NCBI RefSeq assembly: GCF_000988165.1
Contig: NW_020169298.1
Location: 62,001-126,000, forward strand
Reading direction: 5' to 3'
Length of the DNA: 64,000 nt
Source of the DNA: Vairimorpha ceranae
Lineage: Eukaryota; Microsporidia; Nosematidae
A model generated the notes under the pieces. The model did no database searches, was not told where the DNA came from, and saw nothing but the letters and a program-made list of their open reading frames with translations. The stretch's first letter is position 1; the number at the start of each line of letters is the position of its first letter. This document shows positions 9,557 to 20,515 of this stretch, in pieces. Both the position numbers and the translations under genes were made by a program.

Positions 9557-11134
9557 ATTTATAAATCTTAATACCGATGAATAGTTTTTTATGTAAAAAA
9601 AGGAGTGCAAGAAATTTTTATTTCTACAAGTAATATAAAAAATCATATAGAGAGGTTAGACAAAATGTTCTATTTATTTTTATAATATTGTAGTCTATGT
9701 ATATAATAAGTAAGAGAATTGATTACTCCTTTTAATGAAATGTAAATAGTATTTAAAAAAAAATTGTTAGTTTTGTAATTCACGAATAACTTTAATTCAA
9801 TTTGCATACAAGATTATACTTTTTGTCAGTAAATTTATAAAAATGTTTTCTTAACTGTAAACTTGTAATAAACCATATTTTACTATTTAAAATTACTTGA
9901 AATTGTTTTTATAGATTATTTGTTATTATTTATAAAGAAATGGTACTTCTAATTTTAAACATTTTACATAATTAAATTTCTATAATAAACATAGCAATTT
10001 ACGATAAAGTCTGAAATGTACAAGATGATGCTAATTGTACTGCGGATATTAATCATAATATATTATTGTAAAAACACGCTTTATCAATAATTCTTGGACA
10101 TTCAATCAATAAAATAAATTTGTTTATTGATTTTGTCTTAGATGAAATTTATTACTACTCCACCAATAAAATCATTTATTTTGTAACATGCAATTAATTA
10201 TAATAACATTGTTTCTAAGTTACCTTAAAGGTCATAAATAATGGATACTTTATAAAATTTCTAATTATTTAGTAAATTTTTCTATTAATGTTCATAATGC
10301 CAATAAATTTAATTTTTAAAAATAACAGTAAATAAATTATTAGTTTTTAAAACATTAAACTGTATATATCTACAACACTATGTTATTAGCTTTGATTTAA
10401 AATTTTTTAAATGCTTTGTATTAACATAGATATTAAAATTGCATTATCTGTGTATTTTATTCTTTTTGTTAATTCATTTGATCGATTTTTATTGGGGAAA
10501 CGTTAGTTTATTAGATTACTTTAAAAAGCACAAAAATTTTATATATTACAAATAAATTACAGAAATTATTCAATTAAAATGTATTTAACTTGAAAACATC
10601 TTTTTAAAACAAAGCTTGTTAAAGTAAAACTATAAGATGTACTGGAATAAACTTATAATTATAAATATCATGAAAGATTATCTTAAAAACCAAATAAAAG
10701 TTATTTTAAATAATAGAATAATTTTTAAAGTGTTATTTATCGTTTTATATTTAAAGATCAACAAGTTTTATTAAACCAATTTAATTTATCAAAAACAAGA
10801 AATTAAGGTATTATAATTTACTTTATTTAATTTGTAATGTGATTTGGTAAGTCTACAAATGCAAATGATGCCAATAATTAGTTAAAACATAAATTTCAAA
10901 TTTATATATTTTTTAATTAATAATTATTTTTTATTAAATTTATTTAGTTAATTAAGGCTTCTTAAAACTTTTTTGCTAATTTGGAGATTTTAAAGATATT
11001 AATTAAGGTTCTCAAAGCTATTACAATTTATTGCAACAAAAAATAATAAATTATATTTCCTTTTAAATTTTTTTAAATCAATTATTTATAGGTTTAGTTT
11101 TTCTTTATATATAATTTAATATATTGTACCCTTA
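9557..11134. other. Intergenic, about 1.6 kb
   Basis: Long, extremely AT-rich spacer between divergent genes. I see no start-motif ORF, tRNA, tandem repeat or transposase remnant. Confidence 0.5.
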
Positions 11135-12049
11135 ATGATTGAAATTTTCATACGCTTTATGTTATTTGCTGTAATTTTTTTTTACCTTATTGCCAGCGTG
11201 TGTTACGTGCCATTTGCATACATTATAAATAAACTTAACAATATGCTACAACTTAAAATTGCACACAAAATATTCTTTATATTTTGTAAGATCTTAAACA
11301 TTTTATCGGACAGGATTTTTGAATTTGAAGGTGAAAATTTGATAAACCCTCGTGAGAACTATTTGGTGATTTCAAATCATGTAAACGAATATGATTTTTT
11401 GGTATTAAGTAATCTATTTAATAATTCAGAAAATCTTAGTAATGTAAAATATGTTATGAAATCAGAAATGCGCAATTATTATGGCATATTCCAAATACTT
11501 GATTTATTGAATTTTTTAACAATCGAGCGGGATATTAAAAAAGATGAAAAAACAATAAAAAATTACTGTTCACGTATAAATAAAGCCAAATCTGCTATAC
11601 ATTTAGTATTATTTCCTGAAGGTACACTAATAACGGAAAATACTATAAATAAATCAAAAGAATTTCGAAAATCTAAAAATCTTGAACCGCTTGATTATGT
11701 TTTATCGCCACGATACAAGGGATTTAAAGTTATTGCTGAAGGATTGAAGGATTCGAATATAAAAAAAGTGTTAGATATTACATTCACTTACCCAGAATGT
11801 GTACAACCTACTTTATCATCTATTTTATTTAGTAATCAAAAATATAAAATAAAGTATACAATGAATATTCATGAACTAAATTCCATAAAAGATCACAATT
11901 ATTTTTTGGATCAGTGCTGGAAATTTAAAAATGAGTGGATAGCTAAAGCGGTTAATTTTAATAATCAATGGTTTGTACAAGAAAATGATAATTTTAAAAA
12001 TGCGATAGAAGAAAATGAAAAACTTACTGAACCAAAAACATGCAATTAA
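11135..12049 (+). CDS. Membrane glycerolipid acyltransferase (PlsC/LPLAT family)
   Basis: A 304-aa protein with one or two N-terminal membrane segments (about residues 1-35). Acyltransferase motif I is N-H-V-N-E-Y-D (the NHx4D form with catalytic His and Asp), motif II lies around I-E-R-D, and motif III is F-P-E-G-T. The family transfers acyl groups from acyl-CoA to lysophosphatidate or other lysophospholipids in the ER. The wording around motif I is closer to the AGPAT3-5/LCLAT1 subgroup than to bacterial PlsC. CCC 3 bases before the ATG supports the start. All core motifs are present, so it should be active; the exact substrate is not determined. Confidence 0.88.
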   Translation: MIEIFIRFMLFAVIFFYLIASVCYVPFAYIINKLNNMLQLKIAHKIFFIFCKILNILSDRIFEFEGENLINPRENYLVISNHVNEYDFLVLSNLFNNSENLSNVKYVMKSEMRNYYGIFQILDLLNFLTIERDIKKDEKTIKNYCSRINKAKSAIHLVLFPEGTLITENTINKSKEFRKSKNLEPLDYVLSPRYKGFKVIAEGLKDSNIKKVLDITFTYPECVQPTLSSILFSNQKYKIKYTMNIHELNSIKDHNYFLDQCWKFKNEWIAKAVNFNNQWFVQENDNFKNAIEENEKLTEPKTCN

Positions 12050-12490
12050 ATAATCTTAATTTAAATGCTTGTTTGTTTATAAATAAAAGCGACAATAGTT
12101 TATTTTAAAAATATATATTTATTAAGTAAATAATATTTTATAGTGTTTATAAAACCTTGTAATTATTTGTGAATTTACTTATCTATAAAAAGTACTATAA
12201 AATTAAATAAGAGTTTTGTCCAAAGCTTTTTTAATTTTTAATTAAAATACCTTATAAATTTCAATATTAACTTGATTTATCAAATCGATGCAAAGAATAA
12301 AATGTTTTAATTTTGCATAAAAATACACAAAAATTATCCGTATTTACATTAATAAAATTTTTATTAATCTGTTAAGTATTTTATAAATTAAAAGTAATTT
12401 CAAATTGTTTTCATTAATAGCTTTTTTTGTACTTTTATGTATAAATATTATCTAAATATAAACAAAATCTTTCAACACAAAGAAAAATAA
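12050..12490. other. Intergenic, about 0.44 kb
   Basis: AT-rich spacer leading into the tRNA gene; nothing else recognised. Confidence 0.45.
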
Positions 12491-12561
12491 GCCCTGTTAG
12501 CTCAGTGGTAGAGCATTAGGCTTTTAACCTAAGGGCCGCGGGTTCGAGCCCCGCACAGGGT
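12491..12561 (+). tRNA. tRNA-Lys(UUU)
   Basis: A complete 71-nt cloverleaf without intron: acceptor stem GCCCTGT/ACAGGGT (first pair G-U), D-arm GCTC/GAGC, anticodon stem TTAGG/CCTAA with loop CTTTTAA giving anticodon TTT, and T-arm GCGGG-TTCGAGC-CCCGC. The sequence is close to fungal tRNA-Lys. Internal A and B boxes are intact. CCA is not encoded. Confidence 0.96.
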
Positions 12562-12562
12562 G

Positions 12563-12569
12563 TTTTTTT
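12563..12569 (+). terminator. RNA polymerase III T-run terminator
   Basis: Seven consecutive T residues begin two bases after the mature 3' end of tRNA-Lys, a standard Pol III stop. Confidence 0.8.
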
Positions 12570-12674
12570 GTTGTTAAATTTTAATAACAACTTTTTAATT
12601 TTTACAAATTACATAATTTATTAAATTAAGAAATTTACACATCTTAAAAAAATAACATAATAAAAATAAATATT

Positions 12675-12998
12675 TTAATTAGCAGCCGCTTTTTCTCTTA
12701 CTATTTTTTCTTCATCGTTCAAAAATGCTTCTACTATTTTTTCTCTAACACATCGTCCACATGTTGTAGATCCCAATGGTCTATTAACTCTTCTAGCAGA
12801 AACTTTCTGTCTTGAAAATTCAGCTGGTCTCATTCTAGCAATCGATAATAATTTAGTATTACACTCGTGGCATCTGTGAAATTTAGCATGTTTCTTTTGT
12901 TTTCTAGCTACTAATTTTCCAGATGGTGTTTTAACAACTTTCCTGACATTGCTTCTTGTTTTGTATGTTCTACCTTTGTGAATAATAATTTTATGCAT
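12675..12998 (-). CDS. RPL34: 60S ribosomal protein eL34
   Basis: A 107-aa basic protein. Family features are Y-K-T-R-S-N near the N-terminus, V-V-K-T-P-S-G-K-L, a zinc ribbon formed by C-H-E-C and C-G-R-C, and the C-terminal helix [10 protein letters not shown]. It is a structural component of the large ribosomal subunit. Length is slightly under the yeast protein (about 120 aa). A CCCCC run 4 bases before the ATG fits high expression. Ribosomal-protein genes of some microsporidia have short 5' introns, but here the frame runs from the ATG without a gap. Confidence 0.93.
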   Translation of the reverse strand: MHKIIIHKGRTYKTRSNVRKVVKTPSGKLVARKQKKHAKFHRCHECNTKLLSIARMRPAEFSRQKVSARRVNRPLGSTTCGRCVREKIVEAFLNDEEKIVREKAAAN

Positions 12999-13548
12999 TT
13001 ACGGGGGTACAAAAATAAAAATATTTAAAATAATGTTTTTATTTATTAACTAGCTTACAATATCTTATTTATTAAAGATTTTAGACACAAAATGCTGGGG
13101 TGCTTTTTTTTAAAAATTATATATCATTCTTTTTTTCTAGTTTCTAGTTAAAACATTCAAATTACTTTCTTAATATTCTTAAAAAACTTATAATGAACCA
13201 TTATTTACAAAAAATATTAAATACAACTTAAAAAACATCATAAAGTATTGTTTGTATAATAAAAAACTTAACATTAATTTTCTACTTTAAATAAAAAGTT
13301 AAGACAAAATTCTACAAAAGATGGGCTAAAAAAATAAATATTTAGAATTAAACTATTTATATATATTGGTGGTAGTTAATCATTTATTTTAGTGATCTTA
13401 GTTAATATTTGCTTTTTATAGAAATTAATATATTAAAATTCAAAGTTCCTATTTTTTATTTTTTTAACTAATAGCTATTTTATTTAAAACTTACTATTTT
13501 TGTAAAAATATTAAAAAAAGTTAAAAAACTTTTTTAAATCCTGCCCTT
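12999..13548. other. Divergent intergenic region, about 0.55 kb
   Basis: Spacer between eL34 and MetRS, presumably holding both promoters; no further feature recognised. Confidence 0.45.
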
Positions 13549-15231
13549 ATGAAAAAAAAAGTTCCTAGTAAAAAAATAATTACAAGTGCACTGCCATACG
13601 TTAACAACCAGCCACATTTAGGTAATATCATAGGATGCGTGTTAAGTGCCGATATGTATGCAAGATTTTGCAGAAAAAACAATGAAGATGTCGTTTTTTT
13701 GTCTGGTACTGACGAATATGGAACTGCTATTGAAATGGCAGCTTTTGCACAAAATAAGACACCTCTACAAATTTGTGAAGAAAACAGAATTATACATAAA
13801 AAAATTTATGACTGGTTTAACATTGATTTTGATTTTTTTGGACATACAACAAGCACAGCACATACAAAAAATGTTCAGGATTTTTTTAATAAAATACATA
13901 ATAATGGTTTTTTTACTGAACAAGAAATTGAACAATTTTTTTGCGACAAGTGCCAGATTTTTTTGGCCGATCGTTATGTCGTCGGAACTTGCAAATTTTG
14001 TAAATATACCGATGCAAAAGGGGATCAATGTGATGGTTGTGGACACACTTACAAGTCATTAGATTTAATCGATGCTAAATGTACCTTGTGTCATTCATTT
14101 CCAAATATTAAATCTACAAGGCATTTGTTTTTTGATTTTAATAATTTTAAAGATAAATTACAGAAACTGTTTAACACAAATAGTCAGTATTGGTCGGAAA
14201 ACGGCAAGCAAATTACTAAATCGTGGTTAGATCAAGAATTACTCCCACGATGCATGACAAGAGACTTAAAAAATCGATGGGGTGTGCCTGTTCCATTAAA
14301 GGATTTTGAAGAAAAAGTCTTTTATGTTTGGTTCGATGCAGTTATAGGATATTTTACGTTTTATAAGGAGTATGTTGCTGCGCGAAGTGAATCTAAAGAA
14401 TTAGATAAAAATAATGTTTTTGCAACTGACAACATTTTACAAGATTGTGAGTTGGTTCAGTTTATGGGTAAAGATAATGTATTTTTTCACACAATTGTAT
14501 TTCCATCTTTAATATTTGCTACTAATGATAGCTACCCTTTAATAAAAAAACTGTCAGTTACTGAGTTTTTACTTTTTGAAAATGAAAAGTTTTCAAAAAG
14601 CAGGGGACATGGAATATTTGGATTAGATCTTGTTGACAACACCATGGGACAGTCTTGTTTGTGGAGATATTACTTAGCAAAAATTCGCCCAGAGAAATGC
14701 GACTCTAATTTTTCATTTACTCATTTTACAAACGTTATTGATGCCGATCTAAATAATAATATAGGAAATTTTTGTAATAGGGTACTTAAGTATATTAAAA
14801 ATAAAAATGATAAATTAATTAGCATTGATAAACTAGAACACAGAGACGATTTAATGGTACAGACGATAGATAAGATATATAAAGAATACCTTACAAGTTT
14901 TTCAGCTATCAGAATAAGGGAAGCACTTGAAAAAATTTTAGAAATTTCAAAAGTCGGAAATGAGTATGTTCAACAAGTTGTGAGCAGCAAAATAGAAGTA
15001 CCAAAAGGGTTTCAAGTGGCTTTTAGTATAGTTGTGCTCATAGGACAATTACTTGAGCCTTTTATACCTGTTTCGTCAGAAAAACTTTTAAAAATGTGTA
15101 ACCGAAAAAAAGAAAACTTTTGTGAATCTTTTTACATAATTAAAAGCGCTGAAATAGGTGATGACATTAAGCCGTTGTTTAACAAACTTGATGATTCTTT
15201 GATTGAGAGAATTAAAAATTTTAAGAAATAA
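13549..15231 (+). CDS. MES1: Methionyl-tRNA synthetase, cytosolic
   Basis: A 560-aa class I synthetase that charges tRNA-Met. The HIGH motif appears as H-L-G-N (residues 23-26), after the family start I-I-T-S-A-L-P-Y-V-N-N. A zinc-binding connective region carries four Cys pairs (C-D-K-C, C-K-F-C, C-D-G-C, C-T-L-C) at about 132-182. The KMSKS loop reads K-F-S-K-S at about 346-350. The anticodon-binding helical domain makes up the rest. It lacks the N-terminal GST-like and C-terminal EMAPII-like appendices found in some eukaryotes. The start is set by GCCC 3 bases before the ATG. All catalytic motifs look intact. Confidence 0.95.
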   Translation: MKKKVPSKKIITSALPYVNNQPHLGNIIGCVLSADMYARFCRKNNEDVVFLSGTDEYGTAIEMAAFAQNKTPLQICEENRIIHKKIYDWFNIDFDFFGHTTSTAHTKNVQDFFNKIHNNGFFTEQEIEQFFCDKCQIFLADRYVVGTCKFCKYTDAKGDQCDGCGHTYKSLDLIDAKCTLCHSFPNIKSTRHLFFDFNNFKDKLQKLFNTNSQYWSENGKQITKSWLDQELLPRCMTRDLKNRWGVPVPLKDFEEKVFYVWFDAVIGYFTFYKEYVAARSESKELDKNNVFATDNILQDCELVQFMGKDNVFFHTIVFPSLIFATNDSYPLIKKLSVTEFLLFENEKFSKSRGHGIFGLDLVDNTMGQSCLWRYYLAKIRPEKCDSNFSFTHFTNVIDADLNNNIGNFCNRVLKYIKNKNDKLISIDKLEHRDDLMVQTIDKIYKEYLTSFSAIRIREALEKILEISKVGNEYVQQVVSSKIEVPKGFQVAFSIVVLIGQLLEPFIPVSSEKLLKMCNRKKENFCESFYIIKSAEIGDDIKPLFNKLDDSLIERIKNFKK

Positions 15232-15626
15232 ATAATTTGGAAATTTTATAAAAGAATTTATTTTAATAACCAGGTTTACAGCATTTTATTACTTTTTTTA
15301 AAATTAAAAACCAATAACAGCGTGCAATATTATAATTTTATGGTTCGACATAACACTTTTTAAGTACTAATGATAAAATTAGCCAGTATATCTGTTAATT
15401 TTTTAATATTCATAAAACTTAACTATAAAATTAAATTTTTTATCTAACAAACCCATAAAAATAAAATCTTTATTTTTTCTATAAAACGCATTTAGTAACA
15501 ATAAAAAATATATTTTCACAACTTGTAAAATCATCTTATTGTTACTACCTTTGTCTATTGTACAACCAAGGGTCTATTTAATTTTTTCACCGTGCTTTTT
15601 TATTTAAATTTTTTTAACCCCCATTT
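15232..15626. other. Intergenic, about 0.4 kb
   Basis: AT-rich spacer upstream of beta-tubulin; nothing beyond the CCCCC start motif was seen. Confidence 0.45.
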
Positions 15627-16946
15627 ATGAGAGAAATAATTCACCTACAAACAGGTCAGTGTGGTAATCAAATAGGAGGTAAATTCTGGGAAACTATTTC
15701 TAGTGAACACGGAATAGCTAATGACGGAAGATATGAAGGTACATCTGATAATCAATTGGAAAGAATTAGTGTATATTATAACGAATCTTTTTGTAGGAAG
15801 TATGTTCCTAGAGCAGTTTTGGTTGATTTAGAACCAGGAACGATGGAGACTATTAAACAAGGACCTTTTGGTAGTTTATTTAGACCAGATAATTTTGTAT
15901 TTGGTCAATCAGGTGCAGGAAATAATTGGGCTAAGGGTCACTACACGGAAGGTGCTGAACTTATTGACAGTGTTATGGATATAGTAAGGAAAGAAGCAGA
16001 AAGTGCAGATTGTTTGCAAGGATTTCAAATTACACATTCTTTAGGAGGAGGAACAGGTGCAGGAATGGGAACTCTTTTACTTTCTAAGATTAGAGAAGAA
16101 TTTTCTGATAGAATGATTTGTACTTTTTCAGTAGTGCCTTCTCCAAAAGTAAGTGATACTGTAGTTGAGCCTTATAATGCAACACTTAGTATTCATCAAT
16201 TAGTAGAAAATGCAGATATTACGTTCTGTATAGATAATGAGGCATTATATGATATCTGTCTAAAAACTTTAAAGCTTAATAATCCTGGATATGGAGATCT
16301 TAATCATTTAGTTTCCCTCGTTATGAGTGGCGTGACTACGTGCCTTAGATTCCCAGGACAACTTAATGCAGATTTAAGAAAGCTAGCAGTAAATATGATC
16401 CCTTTTCCAAGATTGCATTTCTTCGTGGTAAGCTTTGCTCCTCTTATCGCTAAAGATACTCAACAGTTTAAAACTTATTCAGTCTCCGAACTAACACATC
16501 AGATGTTTGACAGTAGAAATATGATGACTGCTTGTGATCCTAAAAAAGGTAGATATCTTACTGTAGCAGCCGTGTTTAGAGGTAAAGTCTCTATGAAAGA
16601 TGTAGATGAACAAATGGCTTCTGTTCAGAATAAAACAGGAAACTTGTTTGTAGAATGGATACCTAGTAATGTTAAAACAGCTGTATGTGATATAGCACCA
16701 GAAGGATTTGAAATGACTGGTACTTTTATGGGAAATACAACTGCTATACAAGAACTTTTTAAGCGTGTATCAGAACAATTTAGCTTGATGTTTAGGAAAA
16801 AAGCTTTCTTACATTGGTACACTGGAGAGGGAATGGATGAAATGGAATTTTCGGAAGCAGAATCTAACATGAATGATTTATTATCTGAATATCAACAATA
16901 TCAAGAAGCAACTATTGAAGATTCAGAAGACTTATTCGTTAATTAA
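15627..16946 (+). CDS. TUB2: Beta-tubulin
   Basis: A 439-aa protein with unmistakable beta-tubulin sequence. It has the MREI N-terminus (autoregulation motif), the GTP loop G-G-G-T-G-A-G-M-G at about 140-148, and the C-terminal E-S-N-M-N-D-L followed by a short acidic tail. It forms spindle and cytoplasmic microtubules with alpha-tubulin. Residues linked to benzimidazole binding in fungi are His6, Phe167 and Phe200, all conserved, and position 198, which is Ile (codon ATT, 16218-16220) where most fungi have Glu. The region 268-295 is also more diverged than usual. CCCCC lies 4 bases before the ATG. Codon use is less AT-biased than in neighbours, as expected for strong expression. Confidence 0.98.
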   Translation: MREIIHLQTGQCGNQIGGKFWETISSEHGIANDGRYEGTSDNQLERISVYYNESFCRKYVPRAVLVDLEPGTMETIKQGPFGSLFRPDNFVFGQSGAGNNWAKGHYTEGAELIDSVMDIVRKEAESADCLQGFQITHSLGGGTGAGMGTLLLSKIREEFSDRMICTFSVVPSPKVSDTVVEPYNATLSIHQLVENADITFCIDNEALYDICLKTLKLNNPGYGDLNHLVSLVMSGVTTCLRFPGQLNADLRKLAVNMIPFPRLHFFVVSFAPLIAKDTQQFKTYSVSELTHQMFDSRNMMTACDPKKGRYLTVAAVFRGKVSMKDVDEQMASVQNKTGNLFVEWIPSNVKTAVCDIAPEGFEMTGTFMGNTTAIQELFKRVSEQFSLMFRKKAFLHWYTGEGMDEMEFSEAESNMNDLLSEYQQYQEATIEDSEDLFVN

Positions 16947-17047
16947 AAGTAAACTTTTATAAAATTTTATGTTTTTGTTTGTTAAATTTTTATGCAAAAA
17001 AACTTAAATAGAATTTGATGCATAGATTATAAAAATTGAACCCTTCT

Positions 17048-19657
17048 ATGAAAAATTCACCATCTTACAAATACAACAATAGTTTTTTTGAATGGAAAAT
17101 TTCTAAAAGAAATCAATTATTAAAAAGAGTAAAGGAAAATTACGTTAGAAATGATATACCGTGTGGATTTGAATGTTGTGGTACCAAAATTTATGATGAT
17201 TTTGTGGTTTTTACCATTTGTTCTAAAGAGATTTTAGAAAAACATAAATCATTATTAAAGAGTGATTTTATAAGACCAATTATCTGTCAGTCTGAATTTA
17301 ATAAACTTAAAATGGGAGAACAAAAGCGTATTAAAGATTTAATAGATAAAAAAGCTTATATATACTTTTATGATACTTTTTTTGATGTGACTGTTAATAA
17401 AGGATTAAAAGGTGTCCTTGAGTTTTATACAAGTCATTTGCAATCTAAAAAATTTATAATTTTAAGTGAACAGAATATTAAAGACTACGCTAAGTATTTT
17501 GAGGATAATATTGTTAAAGATCTTGTGGACGATGTTTTTATTAGGGAAGAAACATCTTATGATGATTACTATACTAATTTAGAAATACTTTATAGTACAG
17601 GTAAAATTCTTAAATCTACTTTAATGGTAGATACTTATAATTGGAGGAATGGAACAATTTTTTGTCAAAATAAACGTGTAAGAATTTTAGGTAGTAAAAA
17701 TATGAATAGAGCTATCCATGGAGATGATGTATACGTAGAGATTATAGAGGAAGTATGCGAAGACGAAATAGATGTAAACGTAGAAGATACAAATGATTTT
17801 GTAACTAAAAAAAATAAGTTAGAGAATGAAACTAATAAAAATGTCTTATTTGGCAAAGTAGTAGGGATTGCCAAAAGGGAAAAAACGGAACTTATAGGTA
17901 CAATTCTTAACTCTACTATTTCAGGTGATGGGTCACAAAATGTTTTGGTATTACCTATTGACAAAAGATATCCACCAATAAGAATTCGGACTAGTCAACC
18001 CGATGAACTTGTAAATAGAAGATTATGGATAGAATTGGAGTTTTGGGAAAAGGATAGTAAATATCCTACAGGACATTATTTTAAGAAGATGAGCCAGATA
18101 GGTGATGTTAATGGTGAAATTGAATGCATTTTATTGTCAAATGGTGTGTCTTATTTTAATCATAAATGGATAGAACTAATTAAACCAACTAATTATTATA
18201 ATGTTGAGACGATAAAGGCACTAAATAGTGAGCATTCTGACTTTTTTAGTCTTAAATCTATGTTCCAAGAGATTGAATCTGGACAGAGAATTGATTTGCG
18301 TCATTTAGATGTCTTTAGCATAGACCCACAAGGATGTACTGATGTAGATGATGCTTTACACATAACAACCTTGGAAAATGGCAATTTTGAAATTGGTGTG
18401 CACATAGCAGATGTCTCTCATTATGTTAAGCCAGGCTCTACTCTTGATGAAATATCTTCTGACAGGGGAACTACAGTCTATTTACCAAATAAAAGAATCG
18501 ATATGTTACCAGAATTTCTAAGTGCTGGTCTATGTAGTCTATTGGAAAATCAGGAACGTGGTACATTTTCTGTAATTTGGGAAATTGACAAAACGGGGCA
18601 AATTCTCAGTACAAAATTTACAAAAGCTTTAATTAAATCAAGAAAAGCGTTTTCTTATGAAGAAGCTTTGAAACTTCTAAATTCACCAAATAGTGCATAT
18701 TTGCAAGAAGATATTTCCAGATTATTTGAAATTTCAAAAATTTTAAGAGAAAAAAGACAAAAGAATGGAGCTTTAGATTTAAGCGCAAATAAAATTGAAG
18801 TAAGTAACAATAAAATAGAGACTAAGAAGCCAATACTTACGAATAACTTAATTGAAGAATTTATGTTACTTGCCAATATAAGTGTGGCAGAATTTATTTA
18901 TAAAAATTATCCTGAAAATGCAGTTTTGAGAAAACATCCGCCTCCCTCTGAATCACCAATGCCTATTGATGTAAATTTACAAGATTCTTTTAATATAAAT
19001 GAAGTAATCAATTCTTTAGATAGCAATAAAAAAGATGTTTTTAAGAAAATAGTTACTCGCGCTATGAACCAAGCAATTTATGTTTTATCTTCCGAAGATA
19101 CAGATTTCTGTCATTATGGTCTTGCTACACCTCTTTATACACATTTTACATCGCCAATAAGAAGATATGCAGATATTTTAGTTCACAGAACATTATATTG
19201 TATTTTATGTAAAAATAGTTTCTCTCCAACAGATAATATAAACCATACTATTCAATTACAAAAGAATGAAGAGATAAGTAATGAAGATAATACTTGTTGT
19301 AGTAATGGTAAGAGATATAAAGTTCCCAATTTTTCAGAAGAGTTGTCTAATATAAATGACACTCTTATTAATAATCTCAATAAAAGACATAGTAATGCAA
19401 GAAGATGTTCATGGGATGTAACTAATTTGTTTATATATAATGTAATACGTGAAGTAGAACCTACTACAGACGCATATGTTACGGATATCAAAACAAATGG
19501 TGTCTTAATTTATATTCCTGATTATGGCCTTAATGAAGCACTTTCTTTAGGAGATAAAGAATATAATGTTTTTGATCGAATAAAAGTCAAGCTTTTGAAA
19601 AATGATGAAATGTTTTATTATAGAAGAAGGTTTGACATTGAAATTGTTTACAAATAA
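17048..19657 (+). CDS. DIS3: Exosome 3'-5' exoribonuclease Rrp44/Dis3
   Basis: An 869-aa protein. The frame opens at a TTG four codons earlier; the ATG at 17048 has CCC 4 bases before it. It has the CR3 motif (I-P-C...E-C-C), a PIN-like domain (about 45-165), cold-shock/OB domains, the RNB domain with D-P-Q-G-C-T-D-V-D-D-A-L-H (about 427-439, all four metal-binding Asp present), H-F-T-S-P-I-R-R-Y-A-D, and a C-terminal S1 domain. It degrades and trims RNA in the nuclear and cytoplasmic exosome. In the PIN domain the acidic residues of the endonuclease site do not align: the V-L-P-D-T-N strand reads V-V-F-T-I-C. Only exonuclease activity is therefore expected. It is shorter than yeast Rrp44 (about 1000 aa). 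Confidence 0.95.
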   Translation: MKNSPSYKYNNSFFEWKISKRNQLLKRVKENYVRNDIPCGFECCGTKIYDDFVVFTICSKEILEKHKSLLKSDFIRPIICQSEFNKLKMGEQKRIKDLIDKKAYIYFYDTFFDVTVNKGLKGVLEFYTSHLQSKKFIILSEQNIKDYAKYFEDNIVKDLVDDVFIREETSYDDYYTNLEILYSTGKILKSTLMVDTYNWRNGTIFCQNKRVRILGSKNMNRAIHGDDVYVEIIEEVCEDEIDVNVEDTNDFVTKKNKLENETNKNVLFGKVVGIAKREKTELIGTILNSTISGDGSQNVLVLPIDKRYPPIRIRTSQPDELVNRRLWIELEFWEKDSKYPTGHYFKKMSQIGDVNGEIECILLSNGVSYFNHKWIELIKPTNYYNVETIKALNSEHSDFFSLKSMFQEIESGQRIDLRHLDVFSIDPQGCTDVDDALHITTLENGNFEIGVHIADVSHYVKPGSTLDEISSDRGTTVYLPNKRIDMLPEFLSAGLCSLLENQERGTFSVIWEIDKTGQILSTKFTKALIKSRKAFSYEEALKLLNSPNSAYLQEDISRLFEISKILREKRQKNGALDLSANKIEVSNNKIETKKPILTNNLIEEFMLLANISVAEFIYKNYPENAVLRKHPPPSESPMPIDVNLQDSFNINEVINSLDSNKKDVFKKIVTRAMNQAIYVLSSEDTDFCHYGLATPLYTHFTSPIRRYADILVHRTLYCILCKNSFSPTDNINHTIQLQKNEEISNEDNTCCSNGKRYKVPNFSEELSNINDTLINNLNKRHSNARRCSWDVTNLFIYNVIREVEPTTDAYVTDIKTNGVLIYIPDYGLNEALSLGDKEYNVFDRIKVKLLKNDEMFYYRRRFDIEIVYK

Positions 19658-20185
19658 ATTTTAATCTATAAATTATTTAATATTTTTTGGTAAAAACGTG
19701 GATGCTAAAGTATGTTGATTCTGTCTTATTAATGCTGCACTGAAAATATGCTTACAAAAAAATGTTTTTTTCAAAAAATACAATAAGAATATTTTTAATG
19801 TTATCCATGGTAAAGTTTTTAAGTTAATAATATATCTTGCAAATTAAAAATTTTTTTTTTACAATCCAAAAAGTCATTAAATTTTAAAGAATAATTTTAA
19901 TACATATTTAAGTAATTTGCAATAAAAAAAATAAAATGAATGTATGCCAATGTGTGACATGTTTATTTTGTAAAAAAAATTGACAAAAGCTTTTAAATTA
20001 AAAAGCAAACCAATTTATCACTTCTTGTAGCTAACAGTACAAATAGCACTTAAATTTAGGTCATTATAGTCATATGTAAAGAGTTAAGTAATTTTTAAAT
20101 ATTTCCTGTCTCGCTAATTAAGTTGTTTATTTGAGGATTGGCTAAATAATTATTTTTCTGGTCATACTAATATCGGCTTTGTGCA
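19658..20185. other. Intergenic, about 0.5 kb
   Basis: AT-rich spacer after Rrp44; no feature recognised. Confidence 0.4.
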
Positions 20186-20515
20186 AATACCGATTTGCTA
20201 ACTTACCTCTTCAGCTTCTGTTATCTGCGTCCTTTTCCGTCACTTTATTAAAGTGCTTTCAAGAGTCTTCTCTGCGTTGAAGATTGAGCGTACGCTATGA
20301 TTCGGCGATTATTTCAAGCTTCTTTCTATGTTTAGAATGGTATCTACTTACTATATCGTCCCATGTTATTACATATGGTACTATCTTGGCCTTACATCTG
20401 TGCGTTAAACGCAATTCATTAGCAAGTTCATCTTATTTTCTTAGTTTCTCTGACTCGGCTTATTGTAAGTTGTCAAGTCGATCTCGCCACAAAGGTATTT
20501 ACTTTTTGATATATT
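20186..20515 (-). pseudogene. Decayed coding relic, probably from an RT-type mobile element
   Basis: A block of markedly higher GC than its surroundings. Read on the minus strand it gives degraded protein with stops and frame shifts: a basic stretch ending K-I-V-P-Y-V-I-T-W-D-D-I-V-S-R-Y-H, then, after a frame change, A-Y-A-Q-S-S-T-Q-R-R-L-L-K-A-L. From memory this resembles a conserved segment near the N-terminus of reverse-transcriptase-bearing elements in microsporidian genomes. The resemblance is to short motifs only, and no RT core is present, so the element type is uncertain. Confidence 0.4.

Noticed and set aside
9557..11134. Long spacer searched for a hidden gene
   Set aside because: No frame of useful length, no CCC-ATG and no composition change.
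12675..12998. Possible 5' intron in the eL34 gene
   Set aside because: The frame is continuous from an ATG with a CCCCC motif and the protein is complete; no intron is needed.
13765..14046. Minus-strand ORF inside the MetRS gene
   Set aside because: Shadow of a strongly supported synthetase.
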